From an uncultured Sandaracinus sp. (GTDB taxonomy: Bacteria > Myxococcota_A > Polyangia > Polyangiales > Sandaracinaceae): a stretch of 39,747 nucleotides of DNA. Made by a program: the position numbers and the translations under genes. The notes under the pieces are model-generated. The model worked only from the letters and a program-made list of their open reading frames with translations. It was not told where the DNA came from and did no database searches. Below, piece after piece: positions 1 to 7,993 of the stretch (its first letter is position 1; every line of letters starts with the position of its first letter). The stretch covers positions 1 through 39,747 of the forward strand of contig CAIKNO010000188.1 in NCBI GenBank assembly GCA_903828805.1, in the 5' to 3' direction.

Positions 1-275
1 GCACCACGAGCCCCCCCTCCATCGACTGCGCCGACTTCTTCGACGCGAACGGGTACAGCTCGGGGTCGCACTTCGTGACCATCTACACCCCTGTGCAGCG
101 CGTCTGCTTCGAGCCGGACGACGATCTCTGGCTGGACACGGGCACGGGCACGTTCGTCCGCTCGGATGCGGGCGTGCGCCTCGCGCTCGATCGTTATTCC
201 CCATCGGGCAGCACGGCGCTCGAGCAGCGGGCCGTGCTGATCCCGCCGGGCGCCGCGCCGAGGGTGGAGCGATGA
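1..275 (+). CDS. C-terminal fragment of a probable type IV minor pilin/pseudopilin (FimU/GspH-like)
   Basis: The reading frame is open from base 3 to a TGA at 273-275; the start lies outside the window. About 90 residues remain, including two Cys (one in IDCADFF, one in QRVCFEP) and the stretch DLWLDTGTG, with no membrane segment because the N-terminus is missing. The stop overlaps the ATG of pilV (272) by 4 nt, so it belongs to the same operon. In known minor-pilin operons a FimU/FimT/GspH-type pilin precedes pilV, and the assignment rests mainly on that position. Nothing in the remaining sequence is diagnostic of the family by itself. Confidence 0.55.
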   Translation, partial: TTSPPSIDCADFFDANGYSSGSHFVTIYTPVQRVCFEPDDDLWLDTGTGTFVRSDAGVRLALDRYSPSGSTALEQRAVLIPPGAAPRVER

Positions 276-937
276 GCCGCCGGGCGCCCGAACGTCGGAG
301 CGGCCACGCGTCGCGGTCTGCGCGGCGCGCGGGCTACACGCTGATCGAGGTCATGATGGCGGTCGCCATCATGACCGGAGGTGCGGTCGGCCTGATGTCG
401 CTCCAGCGCGCGAGCATCGCAGGCAACGCCGAGGCGCGGCAGATGACGACGGCCACCGAGGTGGTCTCGACGTGGCTCGAGCGGCTGCAGCGCGACTCGA
501 TCCGCTGGACGGCGGGCGGGCCGGGGGTGACCTTCGCGCCGGCGTTGCTCCTGAACACCGAGTACCTGCGGCTCGTGCCCGACCGCGCGACGCTCCCGAC
601 GTGGATTCGACCCACCCCGGCGGACGCCAACGAGTCCTGGGGTTTCGATCACTGGGGTCGGGACACGCGGGTGGTCACGGAGATGGAGTACTGCGCGAAC
701 GTGCGCCTGCAATGGGTGTACATGTCGCAGGCGATGCGGGCGGACGTGCGCGTGTGGTACGCGCGTCGCGGGCCGACGGCGAACCGGGTGGGGCTCGATG
801 GCTGCGCGCCCGCGGCCGATCCGAACACCCTGACGAACCGACTTCGCGACTTGCACATGGTCTACGGCTCGACCGTCGTGCGTTGGAATCCGCTCTCGAC
901 CACGGCCGGGACCGGCTTCGGGGGAGGCGCACCATGA
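272..937 (+). CDS. pilV: Type IV pilus minor pilin PilV-like
   Basis: 221 residues. A short basic leader (about 24 residues) is followed by the class III prepilin signature AGYTLIEVMMAV: cleavage is expected between Gly and Tyr, with the conserved Glu at mature position 5, then a hydrophobic helix (MAVAIMTGGAVGLMSL) that anchors the subunit before assembly. The rest is a globular domain with two Cys (EYCANV, GCAPAA) that could form a disulfide. Minor pilins of this kind prime pilus assembly at the tip together with PilW, PilX and PilY1. The ATG overlaps the preceding stop (ATGA) and its own stop overlaps pilW, which indicates translational coupling. PilV is chosen over a general pseudopilin name because of gene order. 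Confidence 0.85.
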   Translation: MSRRAPERRSGHASRSARRAGYTLIEVMMAVAIMTGGAVGLMSLQRASIAGNAEARQMTTATEVVSTWLERLQRDSIRWTAGGPGVTFAPALLLNTEYLRLVPDRATLPTWIRPTPADANESWGFDHWGRDTRVVTEMEYCANVRLQWVYMSQAMRADVRVWYARRGPTANRVGLDGCAPAADPNTLTNRLRDLHMVYGSTVVRWNPLSTTAGTGFGGGAP

Positions 938-2148
938 GCGCCCGCCCGGTCCTCGCGGGACGAACGCGGAGCGAGCGTCGTCGGGCGCGTCGCGCGGCCT
1001 TCAGCCTCATCGAGGTGATGGTCGCGCTGACCATCGCGGCCTTCGTCATCTCCACCGTCTACACGCTGGGCGGCGCCTCGGCGCGGCACTTCCAGCAGCA
1101 GCAGCGGGTCGGTCAGCTGCAGCTCGGCACGCGCCTGGCGCTGGATCGGTTGCGCCGCGACATCGAGCGTGCCGGGCTCCACGCGTCGCCGGACTCGAAC
1201 CTGGAGCGGCTCTGCGGGGCCGGCGCGGCGCGGCGCGTCCAGGCGGTCCAGCTCTTCGACAACGACGCGGGTTCACGCGCGGCGCTGAACGGGTATGGCG
1301 GGGCCGCCAGCAACACGACCACCGAGGCGGACCGGCTGCGGCTCTTCGGGAACTTCTACACGTCCGACACCTACCTGGTGCGCTCTCTGAATGCGACCGG
1401 CACCGCGGCGTTCCTGCAGACGAACTGGCAAGGCTTCCGCCGCAGCTTCACGGACCAGGCAGCGACCACCGAGGCCACGTTCGTGCTGGACACCCAGGCG
1501 GTGCAGGACGTGTTCCGGATCGGGCGGATGATCCACATCTCGACCCTCACCGGGAACCACTTCTTCGTCACGATCAACAACGTGACGATCAGCTCGGGGA
1601 CCGACGTCAGCATCGGCTTCACGCCCGGCCTCGGCATCGGCGGCGCCTGCGTCGGCGGGCTGGGGGAGGGTGCGCTGATCGCTCCGATCGGGGAGATCGA
1701 GTACGCGATCGCGGCGGCGGCTCCCGAGGCCATGCTGGCGCCCCGCGACGTCGCGGTCACGGGTCCGAACACCGCGCTCGTGCGGCGAGAACTGGACGGG
1801 GCGGGGCTCGTCCTCGCGCAGCGCACCGTGCTGGAATATGCGGTGCATTTCGATGTCGATGCCGTCGTGGACACGTCGGCCGGCATCGGGCTGCCGCCGG
1901 TCCTCGCGGTGGTCCGCGACAACGCCGCGCAGGTGTCGGTCACGGCCCGGCCGAGCCGGGTGCGCGCGCTGCAGGTCGAGATCGGGGCCAGGACGCCGGA
2001 CCAGGAGCCGACCTTTCCGTGGGTGGCGCCGATCGCGGGGGCTCCGCTCTCGCGCTTCCGGGTGTTCTCGGACCGGCGCGGCGCGGCGCGGGTGCGCACG
2101 GGTCGGCTCGAAGTGAGCGTGCCCAACCTCGTCTCGAGGGGGATCTGA
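934..2148 (+). CDS. pilW: Type IV pilus minor pilin PilW-like
   Basis: 404 residues from the ATG at 934, which overlaps the pilV stop (ATGA). The frame stays open well upstream, but the prepilin signal fixes this start. A basic leader (RSERRRARRA) is followed by AFSLIEVMVALTIAAFV, with Glu5 conserved and Ala rather than the usual Gly at -1 of the peptidase site. After the hydrophobic helix come the PilW-typical features: a segment rich in Gln/Arg, then LDRLRRDIERAGLHAS. The remainder is a large beta-rich pilin domain. PilW proteins are the largest minor pilins and bridge PilV and PilX in the priming complex. The Ala at -1 is tolerated by some prepilin peptidases but deserves note. Confidence 0.85.
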   Translation: MSARPVLAGRTRSERRRARRAAFSLIEVMVALTIAAFVISTVYTLGGASARHFQQQQRVGQLQLGTRLALDRLRRDIERAGLHASPDSNLERLCGAGAARRVQAVQLFDNDAGSRAALNGYGGAASNTTTEADRLRLFGNFYTSDTYLVRSLNATGTAAFLQTNWQGFRRSFTDQAATTEATFVLDTQAVQDVFRIGRMIHISTLTGNHFFVTINNVTISSGTDVSIGFTPGLGIGGACVGGLGEGALIAPIGEIEYAIAAAAPEAMLAPRDVAVTGPNTALVRRELDGAGLVLAQRTVLEYAVHFDVDAVVDTSAGIGLPPVLAVVRDNAAQVSVTARPSRVRALQVEIGARTPDQEPTFPWVAPIAGAPLSRFRVFSDRRGAARVRTGRLEVSVPNLVSRGI

Positions 2149-2837
2149 TGCTGCCCACCGTCATGCATGCGTCCCGACCGTCGACCCGTCGTCTCCGCCG
2201 TCGCGGTGCGGCGATGCTGGTCGTGATGATGCTGCTGCTGATCGTCACGGCGACCGCGAGCTTCGCCATCCACGCGACCAGCGTCGAGCTGCGCTCCACC
2301 GGTCATGCCCGGCAGCGGATGCAGACGCGCTATCTCGCGGAGGCCGCGCTCGTCAGCACGATGACGATGCTCGAGCAGTCCGGCCCCGAGCCGCTGGGCA
2401 TCGCCCTCGAGCGGTCGACCTCGGGGGCGGTGGTGCGGCGGCTCGCCCCCGAGGAGCCCCCGATGGCGGCGAGCACGGGCAACCACCGCGTGGAGATCAC
2501 GAACTTCTCGGGCTCGGCTGGGGTCGTCGGGGCACCGATCGACACGACGGTGGGCCGTGAGTCTCTGGGCGTCGGCATGGGCTACACGCCCACGTTCGTG
2601 GTCGACGTCAACGATGGGTATTCCTTCACGGGCGCGATCGCCGGGCAGCGCGCCGATGGACTCGGAACGCTGCAGTACCTGGTGGCGACCTACACCGCGA
2701 GGGGCCGCACGCTGCCCCCGAGCGACACGTATTCACCGACGACGGCCTCGCTGGCCGCGACCCTGCGTCGCGGCACCCACGAATCCGCGATGAACGCGCG
2801 GGGCATCGGGATCAGCGGGCCGACGAGGCGACGATGA
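2148..2837 (+). CDS. pilX: Type IV pilus minor pilin PilX-like
   Basis: 229 residues; the start ATG shares its A with the pilW stop (TGATG), so coupling is likely. The N-terminus has a basic leader ending RRRRGAAMLVVMMLLLIV: cleavage after Gly followed by a very hydrophobic helix. The usual Glu5 of major pilins is missing here, as is typical for PilX proteins (GAALV-type signal). After the helix, the segment RYLAEAALVSTM matches the PilX N-terminal domain. The C-terminal half contains a long beta-rich region and no Cys. Gene order pilV-pilW-pilX-pilY1 matches the tip complex that primes type IV pilus assembly. The stop overlaps the pilY1 start (ATGA). Confidence 0.82.
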   Translation: MLPTVMHASRPSTRRLRRRGAAMLVVMMLLLIVTATASFAIHATSVELRSTGHARQRMQTRYLAEAALVSTMTMLEQSGPEPLGIALERSTSGAVVRRLAPEEPPMAASTGNHRVEITNFSGSAGVVGAPIDTTVGRESLGVGMGYTPTFVVDVNDGYSFTGAIAGQRADGLGTLQYLVATYTARGRTLPPSDTYSPTTASLAATLRRGTHESAMNARGIGISGPTRRR

Positions 2838-5800
2838 GGAAGGCGGACACGCGTATGCGAATCTCTGCAACGAAGCTGGTGGCGTTCTCCCTCACGTGGG
2901 CGGCGTGGATGTCCGTCGTGACACCGCCATCGGCGCACGCGCAGTCGGCGCCCGACATCCGGAGCATTCGCCCGTCCGTCATGCTGCTGGTCGACACCTC
3001 CGGGTCGATGCAGTACCGGGCCGGCTCGTCGAGCGGCGTGCTGCCGACGTGCACCGGCAGCGGCACGGGCTTGAACGAGCGAAGCCGCTGGGCGACCGTG
3101 CTCGAGGCGCTGACGGGCAGCTGGCCGACGTACACGTGCTCGTCCGACAGCCGGCGCACGTATACCGGCGCGGCCGACCAGTTCTACCCGCTGCCGCACT
3201 TCGTGGTGCCGGCCACGGGCCAGCAGACCGACGGCATCCTCGACACGTACCTCAGCCGCGTGAAGTTCGCGCTGATGACGTACGACAACCTCTTCGGCGT
3301 CCGGCGGACCGGTGACCCCGACACCTACCAGTACATGGTGCCCCGCACCGTGTTCGAGGCGGCCGGGTTCGCGGGTTCGTTCAGTCAGCTCGCGCCGGGC
3401 GACTTCTCGTACGGCACCCCGCGCGTGCTGGGCTTCCCGGGCTGCGCCGGCCAGTACATCGTCGACGCCGGCGCGCGCAACAACAGCGCGGGCGCGGGCG
3501 CCCTCATCCCGTTCGCGAGCGACGTGGCCGTGGTCGGGCAGACCGCGGAGGACCTCAACGCGCAGATCCAGACGCAGCTGATCTCTTCGCGGCCCTACGG
3601 CGCGACGCCGACCGCCGCGATGCTCGATGATTTCCGCTATTTCTTGCAGAACGACGCCTCGGTGCGCGCGGGCGCCGGCGGTGACCCGCTCGCGGCCTGC
3701 CGGTCGCGCTTCGCGGTGCTGCTCACCGACGGACAGCCGAGCGATCCCTACCGCGACAGCATGAACTGTGCGGCCTCGGGTCCGACCTGCCCGGCTGGTG
3801 GGTGCTCCTGCCCGTACGAGACCTCGAGCACGATCGCGGCCGACCTGTGCCGCTTCAACCCCGCGACGGGCAAGTGCGCGGGCACGCTCGCCGGCCTCTT
3901 CGTGGTCGGGTTCGACGTCGGCGATCCGGCGGCGCAGGCGGCCCTGAACGACCTCGCGAGCCAGGGCGGCACGACGCGCGCGCTGATGGCGACCGACCGG
4001 CTCACCCTGCTCGCGGCGCTCTCGTCGGCCCTCGATCAGGCCGCCCCCGGCACGACCACCCGGACGAGCCCCGCCTACGCGACCGGCTCGCAGTCGACCG
4101 GCTCGGGCAGCCAGCACGTGTTCAACTCGGGCTTCCAGGTGCCCGCGTCGAACGCGCCCACCGGCACTCCGTGGAGCGGCGTCCTCGACCGTACGCGCTA
4201 CGTCTGCGACGCCTCGCTCGTGCCGCAGCGCCAGCCGCTCGATCCCGCGCAGGACAGCTTCCACACGATCCTGAACGCCCGCAATCTCACGTCCTCGCCG
4301 CGCGTCCTCTACACGGTGGCGACCAGCACGCCCGCGCAGATGACGGGCGTCGTCACCAGCACGACCGAAGACCTCGCCCCGATCTCCGCGCTGCCGAACG
4401 TCGGCGTGGGCACCGGCACGGGCTGCACCTCGGGTGCCGGCGCGGCCCCCGCGACCGCGACGCGGCTCGCCCTGAGCCGCTTCGAAGCGAGCAACACCGC
4501 CTTGACCCCGGACCACTTCGGCGTGCCGACCGGTGGCACCACGGCCGACCGCACGGCGGCCCGCAATGCGATCATCGACTGGGTGCACGGGCGTCCGGGC
4601 ACCACGCGCGCGACGAATCGCTTCGGCGACATCTACCACTCGACCCCGGTGGTCGTCGGTCCCCCTCGGGCTGACCTCGCCGACGAGGGGTTCAATCTGT
4701 TCCGCCGTCGGGCGGACGTCTCGACGCGCCCCACGGTGGTGTACGTCGGGACCAACGACGGCGTTCTTCATGCGTTCGCGGCCGAGGCGATCACGACGCC
4801 GGCCGGTCGGGCCATCACGGCGGGCGAGGAGCTCTGGGGCTTCGTGCCGCCGAGCGTGGTCCCGCGACTGCGTGCCTCGATGGCAGGCCGCCAGGAGCTG
4901 CTCGACGGAACGCCCGTCGTGCGCGACGTCTTCTTCCGGCGCGTCCCGGGTGATGCGGTCACGGCCAATGCCGCGAACGCGGGCTCGTACCGGACGGTGC
5001 TGGTGATGGGCCAGCGCGGGGGCGGCAGCGCGTACTTCGCGCTGGATGTGACCGACCCGCTCAACCCCACGTTCCTCTGGCAGTTCACGAGCCAGAACAT
5101 GGGTCAGACGTACGCGAGGCCGGCCGTCGGTCAGTTCCTGGTCGAGGTCGACGGCGTGGTGCAGGAGCGCGCGCTGGCGTTGCTGCCGGGCGGGCGCGGC
5201 GCGGCCGACGCGGCGCTCACGGCCTCCACGGGCGCGCTCGGCTGCGTGCCTCAGGGTGCCGGAGTGGCACCGGTGTCGGGCAACACCACCACCAGCCGCG
5301 CGCGCCAGCGCTGCTGGAACTGCCAGGGTCGCGTGCTGCACTGGGTCGACATCGCGACGGGCAAGGCGATCCAGACCCTCGACAGCCGCACCTTCAACGC
5401 GCCCCTCACGGGCGGCATCTCGCTGTATCCCGGCGACACCGGTACGGTGGCGACCCGCGCGTTCGTGACCGATGAGGACGGTGTGGTCTGGCGCGTGGAC
5501 GCCAGCAATCCTCGCTATTCCGCCGTGACGAACGGTTGGTCGGCGCGCCCGTTCCACGACATCTTCTGGGACGGCTCGGCCGCCAGCGGCGTCGTCGGCA
5601 TGGAGCCGCCGGTGATCTCGACCGATTCGAACGGTCAGGTCGTGGTCCTTCAAGCGACCGGCAACGCCGACGTGCTCGACAACGGCGGGGTGCTCAATCG
5701 GGTGGTCTCGCTGACCGAGAGTCTCGCTTACTCGACGGTCGCCGGGGCGACGGTCGGAGTGCCCACGACCGCGATGAACTGGGAGATCCGGCTGCGTCCG

Positions 5801-6307
5801 GGCGAGCTCGTGACCGGTCCGATGGACCTCTATGGGGGTTCGGCCTACTTCGGGTCGTTCGAGGCCACCTCGGGCACCGACGCCTGTCAGTACGGACAGA
5901 GTCGCGTCTGGGGCGTGAACTACAACACGCCGGGCGGCACGGCGCCGACGGGCTACAGCTCGGTGGTCGCCGGGCGCTTCCCGCGCCCCTCGATGGAGTC
6001 GACCGCGGGCACGGGCGTCTACGACGCGCACTTCATCGGGCCCTATCTGAACCAAATGGTGATGGGTGTGTCGGTGACCCAGCAGGTCACCTGTGTGAGC
6101 GGGACCGATGTGTTCGATCCGTACGTCGGGCGTCGATACGACGTGACGGGGACCGGCGGCGGAGCGTTCCAGCTCACGGCCCAGATCAGCGGCGGCACCG
6201 GCACCGGGATTCCCGGGGCGACCACGGTCCAGACGATGACGCGCACGCTCCCGGCCCCGACCGCCTATACTCGCGTGTACTCGTGGGTTCCCCAGGCCGA
6301 CCTCTGA
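2834..6307 (+). CDS. pilY1: PilY1-family pilus tip adhesin with von Willebrand A domain
   Basis: 1157 residues. A signal peptide (about 1-36, cleavage near AHA/QS) precedes a vWA domain with a MIDAS motif DTSGSM at 54-59 and a later VLLTDGQPSD segment. The C-terminal half is the PilY1 beta-propeller: FGDIYHSTPVVVG, VVYVGTNDGVLHAFAAE, ELWGFVPPSVVPRL and VLVMGQRGGGSAYFALDV are family hallmarks. A WNC-type pair (RCWNCQG) and further Cys could form disulfides. PilY1 sits at the pilus tip, promotes pilus extension and adhesion, and in some species senses surfaces. The overlap with pilX shows co-expression. I did not find a clear DxDxNxDG calcium loop; VTDEDGVVWRVD is the nearest candidate. Myxococcota often carry several PilY1 paralogues, so specialised use is possible. 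Confidence 0.92.
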   Translation: MRKADTRMRISATKLVAFSLTWAAWMSVVTPPSAHAQSAPDIRSIRPSVMLLVDTSGSMQYRAGSSSGVLPTCTGSGTGLNERSRWATVLEALTGSWPTYTCSSDSRRTYTGAADQFYPLPHFVVPATGQQTDGILDTYLSRVKFALMTYDNLFGVRRTGDPDTYQYMVPRTVFEAAGFAGSFSQLAPGDFSYGTPRVLGFPGCAGQYIVDAGARNNSAGAGALIPFASDVAVVGQTAEDLNAQIQTQLISSRPYGATPTAAMLDDFRYFLQNDASVRAGAGGDPLAACRSRFAVLLTDGQPSDPYRDSMNCAASGPTCPAGGCSCPYETSSTIAADLCRFNPATGKCAGTLAGLFVVGFDVGDPAAQAALNDLASQGGTTRALMATDRLTLLAALSSALDQAAPGTTTRTSPAYATGSQSTGSGSQHVFNSGFQVPASNAPTGTPWSGVLDRTRYVCDASLVPQRQPLDPAQDSFHTILNARNLTSSPRVLYTVATSTPAQMTGVVTSTTEDLAPISALPNVGVGTGTGCTSGAGAAPATATRLALSRFEASNTALTPDHFGVPTGGTTADRTAARNAIIDWVHGRPGTTRATNRFGDIYHSTPVVVGPPRADLADEGFNLFRRRADVSTRPTVVYVGTNDGVLHAFAAEAITTPAGRAITAGEELWGFVPPSVVPRLRASMAGRQELLDGTPVVRDVFFRRVPGDAVTANAANAGSYRTVLVMGQRGGGSAYFALDVTDPLNPTFLWQFTSQNMGQTYARPAVGQFLVEVDGVVQERALALLPGGRGAADAALTASTGALGCVPQGAGVAPVSGNTTTSRARQRCWNCQGRVLHWVDIATGKAIQTLDSRTFNAPLTGGISLYPGDTGTVATRAFVTDEDGVVWRVDASNPRYSAVTNGWSARPFHDIFWDGSAASGVVGMEPPVISTDSNGQVVVLQATGNADVLDNGGVLNRVVSLTESLAYSTVAGATVGVPTTAMNWEIRLRPGELVTGPMDLYGGSAYFGSFEATSGTDACQYGQSRVWGVNYNTPGGTAPTGYSSVVAGRFPRPSMESTAGTGVYDAHFIGPYLNQMVMGVSVTQQVTCVSGTDVFDPYVGRRYDVTGTGGGAFQLTAQISGGTGTGIPGATTVQTMTRTLPAPTAYTRVYSWVPQADL

Positions 6308-6339
6308 GCACGCCGCCGCGATGGCGAACCCCGCCCTCC

Positions 6340-6861
6340 GTGACACGGGGGGCGGCGGTGTCGATCTGCGTGCTCGCGCTGGGAGGCTGCGGGGAGCCCG
6401 AGGCGGCGCCGATGGCGGAGCGGGTGGCCGTGCTGCCTCCGACCGAGGCCGCCGTGCCCCCCGCGACCGAGGTTGCGCTCTACGACGACGAGGGCAACTT
6501 GCTCGGCTCGGGAGAGCGCCTCGCGGGGCTGGAGCTTCCGCGGGGGCTGACGCCGGCGTTGCAGGACGGCCGTCGCCACGTCTACCGCAGTGATGTGCCG
6601 ATGGTCCGAGTGCAGCGATATTTCGGCGTGCGGCTCGTCACCGGCGCCGTGGACGCGCTGCCGACGGGCGGCGCGGTGTATCGGGACGCGGTGCCGCGCG
6701 ACGTGCAGGGCGTGCCCGTGCGACTCGATGTGAGGGTCGAGCCGAGCTCGAGCGCGCCGACGCGGGTGGAGATCGTGGAGCTCGAGCCGCCGCCGGTCGG
6801 TGCGCCGACCGAGGCGGAGTCTCTGCGCCGCCTCCAGCAGGTGCTCGAACACGCGGAGTGA
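6340..6861 (+). CDS. Lipoprotein of unknown function following pilY1
   Basis: 173 residues from a GTG that opens 32 nt after pilY1. The frame is open further upstream, but this start gives a compact lipoprotein signal: MTRGAAVSICVLALGGC, with the lipobox LGGC and acylated Cys17. The mature part is polar, with phrases such as ALYDDEGNLLGSG, HVYRSDVPMVRVQRYFGVRL and PVRLDVRVE, and no recognised domain. The close spacing suggests it is transcribed with the pilin operon, so a role as a pilotin or a pilus-associated outer membrane lipoprotein can be imagined, but nothing in the sequence shows this. Confidence 0.7.
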   Translation: MTRGAAVSICVLALGGCGEPEAAPMAERVAVLPPTEAAVPPATEVALYDDEGNLLGSGERLAGLELPRGLTPALQDGRRHVYRSDVPMVRVQRYFGVRLVTGAVDALPTGGAVYRDAVPRDVQGVPVRLDVRVEPSSSAPTRVEIVELEPPPVGAPTEAESLRRLQQVLEHAE

Positions 6862-6980
6862 ACGCGGTCGCGCGGACCACGCTCTGTGGATCCCGTCCGC
6901 GCGAGCCCATGCTTCCCATGGGTCATCGCTCCTCTGCTACTCTCCCGCCGCGCCGGATCCGTGCGCACGAGGAGAGATCG

Positions 6981-7454
6981 ATGGCAGCGATCGATGCGAT
7001 CGGAGTCGGGGCGCGGCAGGTGCTGCTCGACGTGATGATGGCGGTCGCATGGGCCGACCGGGAGGTGGCACCCGACGAGCGCAAGGCGGCGGAAGCCGCG
7101 GCCATGTCGCTCGGGCTCGTGCTGCCGGCGGACCACGACCACGGCACCTTCGGTGCGCGGCCTCTGCGGCTCGAGGACCTGAGCTTCGAGGCGTTGAGCA
7201 CTCGCGAGCGCGAGCTCGTGTACGTCTGCGCGTCCTGGATGGCGCTCGCCGATGCCGTGGAACAGGACGCCGAGGTTCACCTGCTGCGGGCCCTCGGAGC
7301 GCGGCTGGGCCTGGAGGGTGAGCGCGCCGATTGGTTGCACGCGAGGGCGGCCGAGCTGCGGCAGGCCCAGGCCGCGGCGCCTTCGACCTGGTGGCGGGCG
7401 TTCGACCGGCTCGTCGTCGAGGCTGCGCGGGCCTTGCACACGGACGCTCGCTGA
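6981..7454 (+). CDS. TerB-like helical domain protein
   Basis: 157 residues. The ATG at 6981 follows a GGAGAG ribosome binding site; the open frame to 6858 is ignored because the upstream part lacks codon structure and family similarity. The N-terminal half matches the TerB/DUF533-type pattern: LLDVMMAVAWADREVAPDERKAAE-type helix, with the A-ADxEV--DE core, then SLGL and a second helical repeat (LSTRERELVYVCASWMALAD). TerB-like domains are all-helical, often bind metal through acidic residues, and occur in tellurite-resistance and membrane-stress contexts. No other ter gene is nearby, so tellurite resistance should not be inferred. The next gene starts about 30 nt later. Confidence 0.65.
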   Translation: MAAIDAIGVGARQVLLDVMMAVAWADREVAPDERKAAEAAAMSLGLVLPADHDHGTFGARPLRLEDLSFEALSTRERELVYVCASWMALADAVEQDAEVHLLRALGARLGLEGERADWLHARAAELRQAQAAAPSTWWRAFDRLVVEAARALHTDAR

Positions 7455-7483
7455 GCGTGGTGCCCGGGGTGCACCGCCGGACG

Positions 7484-7993
7484 ATGGGCTGGGTCCGCGT
7501 CGCGGGGCTGCTCCTCGTGGGCTGGGGCGGCGCGTCCTGGGCCGGCGGCGTGCATGCGGAGGCGGCCGCCCTGCGTGCCAGGATCGCGCGGGTCGCCGAG
7601 GCGGCGGAGCGTGCGGGCGTGAGCGCCGTGCTCGACCAGGCGGTTCGGGCGCTCGTCGAGGCGGACCGCTGTCGCGTGCACGCCGACCCGGGCGGTGCAG
7701 AGCGGGCCGAGGCCATCGCCGAGGCTGCGGTCCTCGCGACCGAGCGGCGGGTGGCGGCGACACTGGCAGTGACCGCGCGTGACGCCGCGCGCGCGCGATG
7801 GGTCCGGCAGCAGGAGATGGCGGCGGAGGCGCGTGCTGCGCTCGTGCGCGCCCGGGCGGAGCGTGCGCGCCTCGAGGCGGAGGCGACGTCGTCTCGCGAA
7901 GGGCCGCGACAGGACACGGTGTCGCCAGCGGGCACGTCATCGCCGGCGTCCGCGGTGCCGGCAGGCGCGCCCGTGCCCGAGGGTGAGTCGTGA
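7484..7993 (+). CDS. Exported coiled-coil protein of unknown function
   Basis: 169 residues from ATG 7484; in-frame GTGs at 7457, 7460 and 7469 are alternative starts, and 7469 would give a more basic n-region (VHRRTMGW). The N-terminus is a signal peptide (VAGLLLVGWGGASWAGGVHA). The mature protein is almost all Ala/Arg/Glu helix (about residues 22-140), with a single Cys (DRCRV), then a Pro/Ser/Ala-rich tail (SPAGTSSPASAVPAG). This resembles the helical part of periplasmic DUF4398/OmpA-linker proteins, but the similarity is compositional. The stop overlaps the GTG start of the next gene (GTGA), so the two are probably made together. Confidence 0.6.
   Translation: MGWVRVAGLLLVGWGGASWAGGVHAEAAALRARIARVAEAAERAGVSAVLDQAVRALVEADRCRVHADPGGAERAEAIAEAAVLATERRVAATLAVTARDAARARWVRQQEMAAEARAALVRARAERARLEAEATSSREGPRQDTVSPAGTSSPASAVPAGAPVPEGES

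Noticed and set aside
2690-6346. Open frame of 1218 codons on the minus strand opposite pilY1
   Set aside because: Arg/His/Gly-rich translation without domain pattern, fully antisense to pilY1, whose protein has clear family motifs. A high-GC shadow frame.
6981-7454. Tellurite-resistance operon
   Set aside because: Only a TerB-like fold is present; no terA, terC, terD or terZ neighbours.
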